The notes beneath the pieces were generated by a model. The model saw only the letters and a program-made list of their open reading frames with translations. It had not been told where the DNA came from and did no database searches. From assembly GCA_007117185.1 (NCBI GenBank), contig SKHA01000003.1, positions 1-8,192 of the forward strand: a stretch of 8,192 bases of DNA. Reading direction: 5' to 3'. Shown piece by piece: positions 1 to 6,821 of this stretch. Within the stretch, counting starts at the first letter, position 1. Each line of letters starts with the position of its first letter. Made by a program: the position numbers and the translations under genes. The DNA is from Spirochaeta sp. (GTDB lineage Bacteria > Spirochaetota > Spirochaetia > DSM-27196 > Alkalispirochaetaceae).

Positions 1-500
1 TATGTCAGACGGTGACAGAACTCACCGCAACCACCTTCTCGGTGGAGACCCTGGCGGTATCCCTGGCAAAGACGACCCTCGGTCGCCTGAACTCCGGATC
101 GATGGTCAATCTGGAGCGGGCGGTGACCCCGGCTACCCGGCTGGGGGGGCACTTCGTGCAGGGCCACGTTGACGGCGTCGCTACCGTGCGCTCCGTCCGC
201 ACCGACGGCCCCAACGGGTACCTCCAGGTGGAGCTGCCCCGGGAACTGCAGCGGTATTGCGTCGCCGAGGGGTCCATCACCGTCGACGGGGTAAGTCTCA
301 CCATCGCGGAGCTGCAGGACCCCCTGGTTACCGTCAACGTGATACCCCTGACGTGGAACACCACCACCCTGTCACGGCGCCATCGCGGTGACCCCGTAAA
401 TATTGAAGTGGACATTCTTGGGCGATACGTGGAGCGACTGCTCTCGTTCAGGGATGAACCGACTCTCACTGCGGACAAACTCCGGCAGTGGGGATACTGA
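1..500 (+). CDS. ribE: Riboflavin synthase (alpha subunit), C-terminal part; 5' end cut off by the window
   Basis: Riboflavin synthase dismutates two 6,7-dimethyl-8-ribityllumazine molecules into riboflavin plus the pyrimidine product, the last step of the pathway, in the cytoplasm. The frame is already open at the window edge and reads CQTVTEL, equivalent to the family's VCLTVTE segment, so the MFTGIVE-type N-terminus and about 35-40 residues lie upstream. A GTG at 12 is internal, not the start. The end of the first lumazine-binding barrel is visible, followed by GGHFVQGHVDG, which opens the second, then GSITVDGVSLTIAE and the C-terminal VNIEVDILGRYVERLL helix used for trimerisation in this family. 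Family length is about 200-215 residues and about 166 are seen here. The usual IPETLxxTTL segment reads IPLTWNTTTL, a mild divergence. Stop TGA at 498-500, 17 bases before the ribBA ATG, so very probably co-transcribed. Assignment is secure. Confidence 0.95.
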   Translation, partial: CQTVTELTATTFSVETLAVSLAKTTLGRLNSGSMVNLERAVTPATRLGGHFVQGHVDGVATVRSVRTDGPNGYLQVELPRELQRYCVAEGSITVDGVSLTIAELQDPLVTVNVIPLTWNTTTLSRRHRGDPVNIEVDILGRYVERLLSFRDEPTLTADKLRQWGY

Positions 501-501
501 A

Positions 502-508
502 AGAGGAG
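502..508 (+). promoter_or_regulatory. Ribosome binding site that decides the ribBA start
   Basis: AGAGGAG lies nine bases before the ATG at 518. An upstream in-frame GTG at 488, inside the end of ribE, has no purine-rich sequence before it, so 518 is the better start. Seen directly in the sequence; use as a ribosome binding site is inferred. Confidence 0.8.
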
Positions 509-517
509 AGAACGACG

Positions 518-1759
518 ATGCTTACCCTTGAGACGATGAAAACCGATCGCCAGGCGGCGATAACGCGGATCGAGGCTGCCCTTGAGGCGCTGCGGCAGGG
601 GAGGATGATCATTGTGCGGGACGACCCCGGCCGGGAGAACGAAGGAGACCTGGTCTGCGCTGCCGACTACATCACCCCGGAGGTGATCACCACGATGGCG
701 ACATGGGGCCGTGGTTTGATTTGCCACGCTATCACCCCGGAGACAGCGAGACGGTTGCGTCTGGACGAGATGGTCCGGGAAAACAGCGACGTCCACGGCA
801 CGGCGTTCACCGTCAGCGTGGACGCCCTGGCGGGTACCACAACGGGCATATCCGCCGCCGACCGCGCCCTGACTGCCAGAGTTCTGGCGGACCCGGGGAG
901 TACCGCCGCGGATTTTCGCAAGCCCGGACACCTCTTTCCCCTCATCGCCAGGGCCGGAGGGGTTTTGGAACGCCGGGGCCACACCGAGGCGGCGGTAGAC
1001 CTGACCAGGCTTGCCGGACTCACCCCTTCCGGGGTGATCTGCGAGATTATGAACGACGACGGGACGATGCTCTGTGGTGAAGAGCTTGAGGGATTCGCCG
1101 ATGAACGGGAATTCCCCCTGGTCTCCGTCTCTGATCTGATCACCTATCGGGACGTCCTTGGGGATATCGCGTTGAGTTCTTCCGGCACCACCCGCCTGCC
1201 CACCGAACACGGTGAGTTCATCTGTACGGTCTTTCGCAGCAGCGACCCAACTGCCCCGGAAGCGGTGCTCCTTGAGCATCCTGGAGTGGGGGAGGCAACC
1301 CCGCTGGTACGGATCCACTCGGAATGCCTTACCGGCGAGGCGTTTCACAGCACCCGTTGCGACTGCGGTGCTCAGCTGGAGGCGGCGATGGCGGGTATCG
1401 CCGAGGCGGGGGGTGCGTTGGTGTACCTCCGGCAGGAGGGGCGGGGGATCGGCCTCTTTGAGAAGATTCGCGCCTACGCTCTGCAGGACCAGGGAATGGA
1501 TACGGTAGAGGCTAATCACGCCCTGGGCCACAGCACTGACTTGCGTCGTTTTGGAACGGCCACGGCGATTTTGCGTGACCGTGGATACCGGCGGGTGCGC
1601 CTGATGACCAACAACCCCGACAAACTCGCCACCGTTGCGGCGGCGGGAATTACGGTGGAAGAACGGATACCTCTGCACGTGGGGTACAGCGCAGAGAATA
1701 ACACCTATCGCCGGACGAAGGAGATTCGTCTGGGACATTTCAGGGAGGAAGAGAGATGA
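518..1759 (+). CDS. ribBA: Bifunctional 3,4-dihydroxy-2-butanone-4-phosphate synthase / GTP cyclohydrolase II
   Basis: This 413-residue fusion supplies both precursors of riboflavin. The RibB half (about residues 12-215) makes DHBP and formate from ribulose 5-phosphate. The RibA half (about 220-408) opens GTP to the diaminopyrimidine, formate and pyrophosphate. RibB marks are RENEGD (39-44), TAFTVSVDA (95-103), TTGISAADRA (108-117), the GHTEA histidine (His155) and GVICEI with Glu176. RibA marks are HSECLTGEAF...RCDCG with zinc-ligand cysteines 270, 281 and 283, then RQEGRGIGL (305-313), AYALQDQGMDTVEAN and TNNPDK. All key residues appear intact in both halves. One oddity is that the acidic loop before RENEGD is DDPG instead of the common DDED. 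ATG 518 is chosen for its Shine-Dalgarno. The TGA overlaps the ribH ATG (ATGA, 1756-1759), indicating translational coupling. Fusion and position match the ribD-ribE-ribBA-ribH order known from Bacillus. Confidence 0.96.
   Translation: MLTLETMKTDRQAAITRIEAALEALRQGRMIIVRDDPGRENEGDLVCAADYITPEVITTMATWGRGLICHAITPETARRLRLDEMVRENSDVHGTAFTVSVDALAGTTTGISAADRALTARVLADPGSTAADFRKPGHLFPLIARAGGVLERRGHTEAAVDLTRLAGLTPSGVICEIMNDDGTMLCGEELEGFADEREFPLVSVSDLITYRDVLGDIALSSSGTTRLPTEHGEFICTVFRSSDPTAPEAVLLEHPGVGEATPLVRIHSECLTGEAFHSTRCDCGAQLEAAMAGIAEAGGALVYLRQEGRGIGLFEKIRAYALQDQGMDTVEANHALGHSTDLRRFGTATAILRDRGYRRVRLMTNNPDKLATVAAAGITVEERIPLHVGYSAENNTYRRTKEIRLGHFREEER
1742..1748 (+). promoter_or_regulatory. Ribosome binding site of ribH
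   Basis: AGGGAGG sits seven bases before the ribH ATG, inside the last codons of ribBA. It is a strong match to the 16S anti-Shine-Dalgarno and supports the start at 1756. Its presence here contrasts with the two divergent genes near 6.8 kb, which have none. Confidence 0.8.
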
Positions 1760-2226
1760 AAGATTTCAGGACAATAGAAGGCGCTCTCAGCGCCGAAGGC
1801 ATGTCAATTGGTATCGTGGTGGCGCGGTTCAACTCGTTTATAACCGAACGACTCCTGGAGGGAGCGGTGGACTGCCTGGTGCGCCACGGGGCGGAGGAAC
1901 AGCAGCTCACGCTGGCCCGGGTTCCCGGGGCGTGGGAGATCCCCCTGGTGGCGGCGAAGATGGCTCGGTCCGGGAACTACCACGGGGTGATCTGCCTCGG
2001 GGCGGTGATTCGCGGGGGGACCCCCCATTTTGACTATGTCTCCGCCGAGGTGAGCAAGGGTGTCGCTGCGGCAAGTATGGAGACGGGGGTCCCGGTCACC
2101 TTCGGGGTCCTTACCACCGACTCGGTGGAGCAGGCAATCGAACGGGCGGGAACCAAGGCCGGCAACAAGGGGTGGGAGGCGGCGATCAGCGCGGTGGAGA
2201 TGATCAGCCTTCTCCGGAAGCTCTGA
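1756..2226 (+). CDS. ribH: 6,7-dimethyl-8-ribityllumazine synthase
   Basis: Lumazine synthase condenses 5-amino-6-ribitylaminouracil with DHBP, the product of the RibB half of the preceding gene, giving the substrate of RibE. The 156-residue length is normal and the sequence is well conserved throughout. It has ARFN (23-26) with the ring-stacking Phe25, RVPGAWEIPL (55-64), GAVIRGGTPHFDYV (82-95) with the catalytic-type His91, FGVLTTD and IERAGTKAGNKGWEAA (128-143). The last motif includes the GTKAGN turn typical of icosahedral 60-mer lumazine synthases, so a capsid form is likely, possibly enclosing RibE as in Bacillus subtilis; that part is inference. The start is the ATG overlapping the ribBA stop. 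The last 23 bases are also the 3' end of the oppositely oriented GlnE-like gene. It is the last gene of the operon. Confidence 0.97.
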   Translation: MKDFRTIEGALSAEGMSIGIVVARFNSFITERLLEGAVDCLVRHGAEEQQLTLARVPGAWEIPLVAAKMARSGNYHGVICLGAVIRGGTPHFDYVSAEVSKGVAAASMETGVPVTFGVLTTDSVEQAIERAGTKAGNKGWEAAISAVEMISLLRKL

Positions 2227-5200
2227 CCCTCCGGTCGTACTCCCGGCGTACCCGGGTGAGGGTGGTGCGCAGCCGTTCCTGCAGCGCATCCACCTTTCCA
2301 TCCGGCCCGAGGACCAGCCGGGCCAGTTTTCCCTGCGCTTCCGGCTCGGTAGGAATCGCGTGGAGCTGCTGGTCGTCGTAGACCTGCAGGAAGTGCTCGA
2401 TCCGGCGCAGGAACTGGTAGTCCTCCCGCAGCTCCGTCACCTTCCCGGTGTCCAGGATTCCCGCCTCCTCCAGGTGGCGCAACCCCAGCAGGGTGTTGCC
2501 CGTCATCAGGTGGGGGTAGAGGGTGTGGTGGAGCATCTGCAGCGCCTGCACCAGGAACTCGATGTCCCGGATCCCCCCCTCGCCGTTTTTAACGTCTGCA
2601 CCGGAGGATTCGTCGTGGTACTGGGTCACCGCTCGCTGGCGCAGCTGACGGACGGTGGCCACGATCCGCTCGCGCCCGGCGGTTTGCAGGCGGGCGCTGG
2701 TAATCCGTTCCAGCTGCCGCATCACCTCAGCGCCCAGCTCGCGATCGCCGGCTATGGGGGCAAGCTTGATCGCCGCCTGGAGCTCCCACAGCTCCGCTTC
2801 GTCGCGGTAGTAGCGGTACAGCGTCTCGGTGCTGTAGACCAGACGCCCGGCGTTACCCCAGGGGCGCAGCCGCAGATCCACCCGGTAGGCCTGTCCGTCC
2901 CGGGTGTGGTCCGACAGGTCGCGAACGACCTGCCTGAACAGGCGTCCCAGCTGCTGTTCCTGATTCTCTTCGCCGGGGGTGCTCTCGTACACCGCCAGCA
3001 GGTCGATATCGGAGCTGTAGTTCAGCTCGTCGCCACCGAGTTTGCCGAACGCCAGGATACTCAGTCTGCCGGGGATCTCTCGTTGTACCTGCAGATACGC
3101 CTGATCCACCACCGCCCGGGCCAGGGCACTGATCTCCCGGACCACCTCGCGAAAGTCCTCGCCCAGACAGATGTCCCGTGTACCGATCCGCAGGATCTCC
3201 CGACGTCGAAAGCGACGCATCGTGTTCAGCCGTTCCAGGCGGTCCGGTTCGGCATCCAGCATCTGCTGCAGCTCCCGGGTCATCTCCTTCTCGTCACGCG
3301 GTTCGGCGATCACCGCAGGGTCGCTGATCCACTCCAGAAAGACGGGGTCACGAATGAGGGTTTCCGCGAGAAAGCGGCTGCCGGCGAAGATCTTCAGCAT
3401 GATCTCCATCCGTCTGGGCTGGGCCAGGAGCTGGTGGAAGAAGCGCTGCCGATCGGTGACCTGTTCGGTAAAGCGCTCCCAGTTATTCAGAGCCATGTCG
3501 GGGTCGTCGCTGCGGCGCAGGTAGTCCCAGGCGAGCACCAGGAGGCGGGCGAACGTCTCTTTGTCCCCCCGGGAGGCCATGCGCCGCAGGTTGATGATCC
3601 CCCGGGCGGGGTTGCGGAACCCTGCCGCAGTGAGGATGCCGGCGCTCACTTCTTCGCTGAGAGTGTCCGAGAGGACCAGGTCCGCCGGATTGCCCCCTCC
3701 GCGCTGGGGCAGCGCTTCAAGTCCCATGTGGCGCTCCACAAACCCCCGTACCGCGGCAGTCTCCACCTCAAAGTCCACCCGCAGCTGGTCACTGGCGTTC
3801 AGTTCCGATGAATCCTCGTAACCCATCCGCCGGGCCAGGTGGAGAAACTCCACGGTGTTGTACTCCGGCAGAAAGAGATCCTGGGCGTTACCCCGAAGCA
3901 TCCGCAGCCCGTTTATCAGACTACGAAGGAAACGATACGCTCTGATCATCCCCTCCGCTTCCTGCGGGTCGATCGTTCCGGCTTCAGAAAGCCCCATCAG
4001 CGTCGCGTGGATGCCCGGGTTTCGCAGCTGCCGGTTGGCCCCGCCGTGGGCGACCTGCAGAAGCTGCACGTTGTACTCCAGGTCCACCAGCGCCCCCGGG
4101 CTCATTTTGGCGTTGAGTCGCCCCTCCCCCGCGGTCTTCTCCTCAACCTGGCGTCGGCGGAGATCGCGAATCTCAGCGATATCGATTGTCTGGGCCTGGT
4201 AGAGCATCTGGTCGCGAATTTCGATGACCCGCCGTCCCAGGTCAGGGTCTCCCCCGATGGGGCGAAGGCGGATCAGCGCCAGCCGCTCGGCGCTGTGGGC
4301 GTCGCCGCCGGCTCCGTAGTAGGTGATGAACGTCTCCAGGTGGACTGCTCTGGGTCCGTCGTTTCCGTAGGGACGCAGGCGCAGGTCGATCTGGAAGATC
4401 CCCTCCCGTCGCGCTTCGATGAGATCGCTGACGCTCTGAACCAGACGTTCGAAGAACTCCCGGTTGGTGATGCTCTTGCGGTCTGTTTCGTCCGGGGATG
4501 CGGCGCCGTCGGTTGTGCCGTCGCCGTCGGTGGATCCGTGGTCGCTGTAGACGGTCATCAGTTCGATGTCCGAAGCGTATCCCAGGGCGCTGCCACCGAG
4601 TTTGCCGAGTCCGAAGACGGCGTAGTCGGTGGCCAGCCCGGCGGCGGTGCGGGGAATGCCGAAGCGTCTGGTCTGTTCCCGCCAGGCGATGCGATAGGCC
4701 GCGCGAACCACCACCTCGGCCAATCGGGTGAGTCGGTGGCTGAGGAAGAAGAAATCGCTGTTCCGTTTCAGGATGTGGTCCACGTCGACGAGGTACGATT
4801 CGTGATCTTTGAAGCGGTTGAGAATCCGGCGCTGCTCCTCCAGATCCTGCGTGTGGGAGAGCTGCTGCTCGAGTTTGGCTTCCAGCTCCTCGCTGGGGGT
4901 GCTGATCAGCCGCCGTGCGGTCTGGTCCGCCAGGAGAGGAAGAATCGCTTCATACTGAAGGCGGATGAAATCTTCCCAGAGAAAGTCGCTGGCTCCGAGA
5001 AGGCGCGCCAGGTCGCGCTGGGCGTCGGGGTCAGCAAGGAGGTGACGGATCTGGTCACCTGCACGGTCCCGGATCACTTGATGCACCAGCTCCTCGAAAC
5101 GGGTGAACGCGCCCTTCGGGTCCGCCGCGCCACCCAGGGAGTGAGAAAACTGCTTGGTCACCAGGATGGACAGCTGCAGTCGTCGTCGTTCTTCCTGGTT

Positions 5201-5863
5201 GGTGATCACCTGGCCGTCGTTTCTGGTCACGTGAAAGACGTCACGGATGCGGTCGTCCCGGGTGTCGATCTCCACCGCACGTATGGAGATCTCCTGCATC
5301 GCCAGGGCGCTGGAAAGGGAGTAGAGGAAGAACGGTGTATCCTGGGAGGTGACGGTGATGCGGGTGGTGGTCTCCTCGTCGTCCAGGGAGATCTCGATGG
5401 GCAGCAGGGGTTCTGATTGATCCTGAGGCACCGATGGCGATCCCGCCGCCGGTGCTGATGCCGACCCGGCTTCCACTTCCACTTGGCGCCGGCGACGGTG
5501 CGCCCTGGCAACCTCCTCCATCACGGCGTTGCGAACCGCATCCGGATCCGGGATCTCGCGATAGAGTGGCGCCAGTATGCGGCACAGTTCCGCTTCAACG
5601 TCGGCGACCCATTGGGTGAAATTGCCCTGGACTACACCCCGGAAGGTGTCTTCAGCGTAGCCCTCGCTGTCGGTGGTGACCGTTCCGGCAAGGACGTTGA
5701 ACCCGCGGGCGCCGAGAATACCGGTGATGGCGCTGAAGAGCCCCGGTGAATCCCGGGTGACCAGGGTGATGGTTCCCACTCCCTGGTCATCCACGCCGCT
5801 GTCTGTGACGATCAGGGGATGATCGGCACCGAGACGTCCCAGGAGTTCTTCAGGCTGTGGCAC
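2204..5863 (-). CDS. glnE: GlnE-like protein: glutamine synthetase adenylyltransferase/deadenylylase family with two N-terminal ACT domains
   Basis: GlnE controls glutamine synthetase by attaching AMP to a tyrosine (C-terminal half) and removing it (N-terminal half). This 1219-residue protein is about 270 longer than the E. coli enzyme (about 946). Order: ACT1 (about 29-105; DSPGLF at 38-43, GYAEDTF at 68-74), an Ala/Pro/Ser-rich linker (about 131-153), ACT2 (about 165-222), a helical stretch, nucleotidyltransferase 1 (GLGKLGG at 418-424, SDIEL at 431-435, DLRLRPYG at 493-500, MSPGALVDLEY at 587-597), a helical linker, and nucleotidyltransferase 2 (AFGKLGG at 938-944, SSDIDL at 950-955, DLRLRPWG at 996-1003, GEGGIRDIEF at 1094-1103). 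The second domain has the normal metal-binding pair Asp952/Asp954; the first has Asp432/Glu434. The ACTs resemble the glutamine-sensing ones of GlnD. The start is GTG at 5863, because an in-frame stop lies at 5876-5878. The Shine-Dalgarno is weak, and the start overlaps the previous gene by 14 bases. The family is clear, but the exact substrate and regulator are not proven. Confidence 0.85.
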   Translation of the reverse strand: MPQPEELLGRLGADHPLIVTDSGVDDQGVGTITLVTRDSPGLFSAITGILGARGFNVLAGTVTTDSEGYAEDTFRGVVQGNFTQWVADVEAELCRILAPLYREIPDPDAVRNAVMEEVARAHRRRRQVEVEAGSASAPAAGSPSVPQDQSEPLLPIEISLDDEETTTRITVTSQDTPFFLYSLSSALAMQEISIRAVEIDTRDDRIRDVFHVTRNDGQVITNQEERRRLQLSILVTKQFSHSLGGAADPKGAFTRFEELVHQVIRDRAGDQIRHLLADPDAQRDLARLLGASDFLWEDFIRLQYEAILPLLADQTARRLISTPSEELEAKLEQQLSHTQDLEEQRRILNRFKDHESYLVDVDHILKRNSDFFFLSHRLTRLAEVVVRAAYRIAWREQTRRFGIPRTAAGLATDYAVFGLGKLGGSALGYASDIELMTVYSDHGSTDGDGTTDGAASPDETDRKSITNREFFERLVQSVSDLIEARREGIFQIDLRLRPYGNDGPRAVHLETFITYYGAGGDAHSAERLALIRLRPIGGDPDLGRRVIEIRDQMLYQAQTIDIAEIRDLRRRQVEEKTAGEGRLNAKMSPGALVDLEYNVQLLQVAHGGANRQLRNPGIHATLMGLSEAGTIDPQEAEGMIRAYRFLRSLINGLRMLRGNAQDLFLPEYNTVEFLHLARRMGYEDSSELNASDQLRVDFEVETAAVRGFVERHMGLEALPQRGGGNPADLVLSDTLSEEVSAGILTAAGFRNPARGIINLRRMASRGDKETFARLLVLAWDYLRRSDDPDMALNNWERFTEQVTDRQRFFHQLLAQPRRMEIMLKIFAGSRFLAETLIRDPVFLEWISDPAVIAEPRDEKEMTRELQQMLDAEPDRLERLNTMRRFRRREILRIGTRDICLGEDFREVVREISALARAVVDQAYLQVQREIPGRLSILAFGKLGGDELNYSSDIDLLAVYESTPGEENQEQQLGRLFRQVVRDLSDHTRDGQAYRVDLRLRPWGNAGRLVYSTETLYRYYRDEAELWELQAAIKLAPIAGDRELGAEVMRQLERITSARLQTAGRERIVATVRQLRQRAVTQYHDESSGADVKNGEGGIRDIEFLVQALQMLHHTLYPHLMTGNTLLGLRHLEEAGILDTGKVTELREDYQFLRRIEHFLQVYDDQQLHAIPTEPEAQGKLARLVLGPDGKVDALQERLRTTLTRVRREYDRRVRASGEG

Positions 5864-6767
5864 GGGCGGGATCCGTCACTTCCCCTTCCTGACAGGGTGG
5901 CAGAACGCGATATTTCTTAACAAACCCCGAGGGTCGATAGGTCATCTTGGATTGTCGCAGCCCCTGGTCGCCCAGATCCTGTTCGCGGTTGATCCACTGG
6001 TAGTGCCGGGGAAGGATGGCGGCAAACGCCTTGTTGATGAACTGATAGACTCCGCGATAGTCGTCCAGCCCTTTTTCGAAATGGACCACGAAGCTGCGGC
6101 CCTTCATCAGGGGTTCACCCAGGGTGTACGCTGCGGGGCGTCCCTCCACGTGGACGATATACCCCTCCAGGTCCAGCTCTTCCATCCGTTCCAGTGCCTC
6201 CCGACCGGCGGCGTAGTCGCTGCGGTCTTCCCGGGTGGACTGCCACTGCTCCAGAATCCACAGGGCGTCCTTCAGGAGATGAGGCTTCAGAGGCTGTTCG
6301 TCATACTGATAGTGATTCACGAACGCGTTTACGTGGTTGCGCTTCTTGTGGAACTTGCGTCCTTCCAGGTTCGCCAGGTCTTCCCTCAGATACAGGTAGT
6401 CGAAGTTGTCGCGATCCTCCTGGACCAGATAGCCCATCGCTTCCAGCTTGACCCAGCTGCGGTCAGCGTTGGATTCGCTGAGTCCCTTGATGTAGGAAAA
6501 ACGCCGGACAAGTTCTCGAATCAGGTCTTCGTCTTCCGGGAGGCCGCAGGGGAGCATGCAGAACGACTTGCCCTCTTTCTCTCCGGTGATCAGGAGGATA
6601 TCCCCCGGAAGCGTTGCCACGTGGTAGTTGTAGGTACCCCGAAAGAGGTACAACCCCGCGAAGGTGAACTCCGAAACCCCATCGGGCAGCATCGACAGGT
6701 GGGGGTGCATATGCTCCCTCATGGAGAGGTCGATCGGTGTGAGGTTCGGATACTGTGGTATTCCCAT
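5850..6767 (-). CDS. PF09924 (DUF2156) family protein, GNAT-like fold related to the phosphatidylglycerol lysyltransferase C-terminal domain
   Basis: This 305-residue protein matches, by eye, the stand-alone DUF2156/PF09924 family, whose fold is that of a double acyltransferase-like domain and which is related to the aminoacyl-transferring C-terminus of MprF. Diagnostic stretches are EFTFAGLYLFR (33-43), FDYLYLREDLANLEGRKFHKKRNHVN (122-147), AYTLGEP (213-219), FVVHFEKG (226-233), YQFINKAF (241-248) and WINREQDLGDQGLRQSK (258-274), followed by the usual YRPSGFVKKY end. No signal peptide or membrane helix is visible, unlike full MprF, so it is probably cytoplasmic. The substrate is unknown; amino-acid or acyl transfer is a guess. 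The start is ATG 6767, since the reading frame upstream continues antisense through pepT without family similarity. No Shine-Dalgarno precedes it, and a good -10 box ends six bases upstream, so its mRNA is probably leaderless. The stop lies inside the beginning of the GlnE-like gene, suggesting coupled expression. Confidence 0.82.
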   Translation of the reverse strand: MGIPQYPNLTPIDLSMREHMHPHLSMLPDGVSEFTFAGLYLFRGTYNYHVATLPGDILLITGEKEGKSFCMLPCGLPEDEDLIRELVRRFSYIKGLSESNADRSWVKLEAMGYLVQEDRDNFDYLYLREDLANLEGRKFHKKRNHVNAFVNHYQYDEQPLKPHLLKDALWILEQWQSTREDRSDYAAGREALERMEELDLEGYIVHVEGRPAAYTLGEPLMKGRSFVVHFEKGLDDYRGVYQFINKAFAAILPRHYQWINREQDLGDQGLRQSKMTYRPSGFVKKYRVLPPCQEGEVTDPARATA

Positions 6768-6773
6768 AGCGTT

Positions 6774-6803
6774 AATATACAGAAACTTGCGGGGTCTTAT
6801 CAA
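6774..6803 (-). promoter_or_regulatory. Putative sigma70-type promoter for the PF09924-glnE unit
   Basis: On the minus strand TTGATA (6803-6798) and TATATT (6779-6774) each match consensus at five of six positions and are 18 bases apart. Only six bases (AACGCT) separate the -10 box from the ATG at 6767, so initiation would fall at or next to the start codon. Boxes are seen directly; activity is inferred. Confidence 0.45.
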
Positions 6804-6815
6804 ACGTTCTACTAT
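6787..6815 (+). promoter_or_regulatory. Putative promoter for pepT, interleaved with the divergent one
   Basis: TTGCGG (6787-6792, three of six matches) and TACTAT (6810-6815, four of six) are 17 bases apart. Six bases (GTCGGG) then lead to the pepT ATG, again giving a leaderless arrangement. It is weaker than the opposing promoter. An alternative -10 near 6772-6779 would leave a leader of roughly 35 bases without a Shine-Dalgarno. Confidence 0.3.
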
Positions 6816-6821
6816 GTCGGG

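Noticed and set aside
488..517. GTG 488 as the ribBA start, overlapping ribE
   Set aside because: No Shine-Dalgarno precedes it, while ATG 518 has AGAGGAG at good spacing and gives the usual RibBA N-terminus.
5..1738. 577-codon open frame on the minus strand across ribE and ribBA
   Set aside because: It is antisense to two clearly conserved genes. Its translation is Arg/Gly/His-rich with no recognisable motif, as expected from GC-rich coding DNA read backwards.
2236..2262. CCCGG-loop-CCGGG inverted repeat just after ribH as a terminator
   Set aside because: The stem is only five pairs, there is no T run, and it lies inside the C-terminal codons of the GlnE-like gene.
2360..5416. Two long plus-strand open frames (483 and 525 codons) opposite the GlnE-like gene
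   Set aside because: They mirror the codons of a recognisable GlnE protein, lack family motifs, and are explained by stop-poor antisense frames in GC-rich sequence.
5952..6821. 290-codon N-terminal extension in frame with pepT
   Set aside because: It is antisense to the PF09924 gene and has no similarity to peptidase T, which begins at about 6822 by collinearity with known enzymes.
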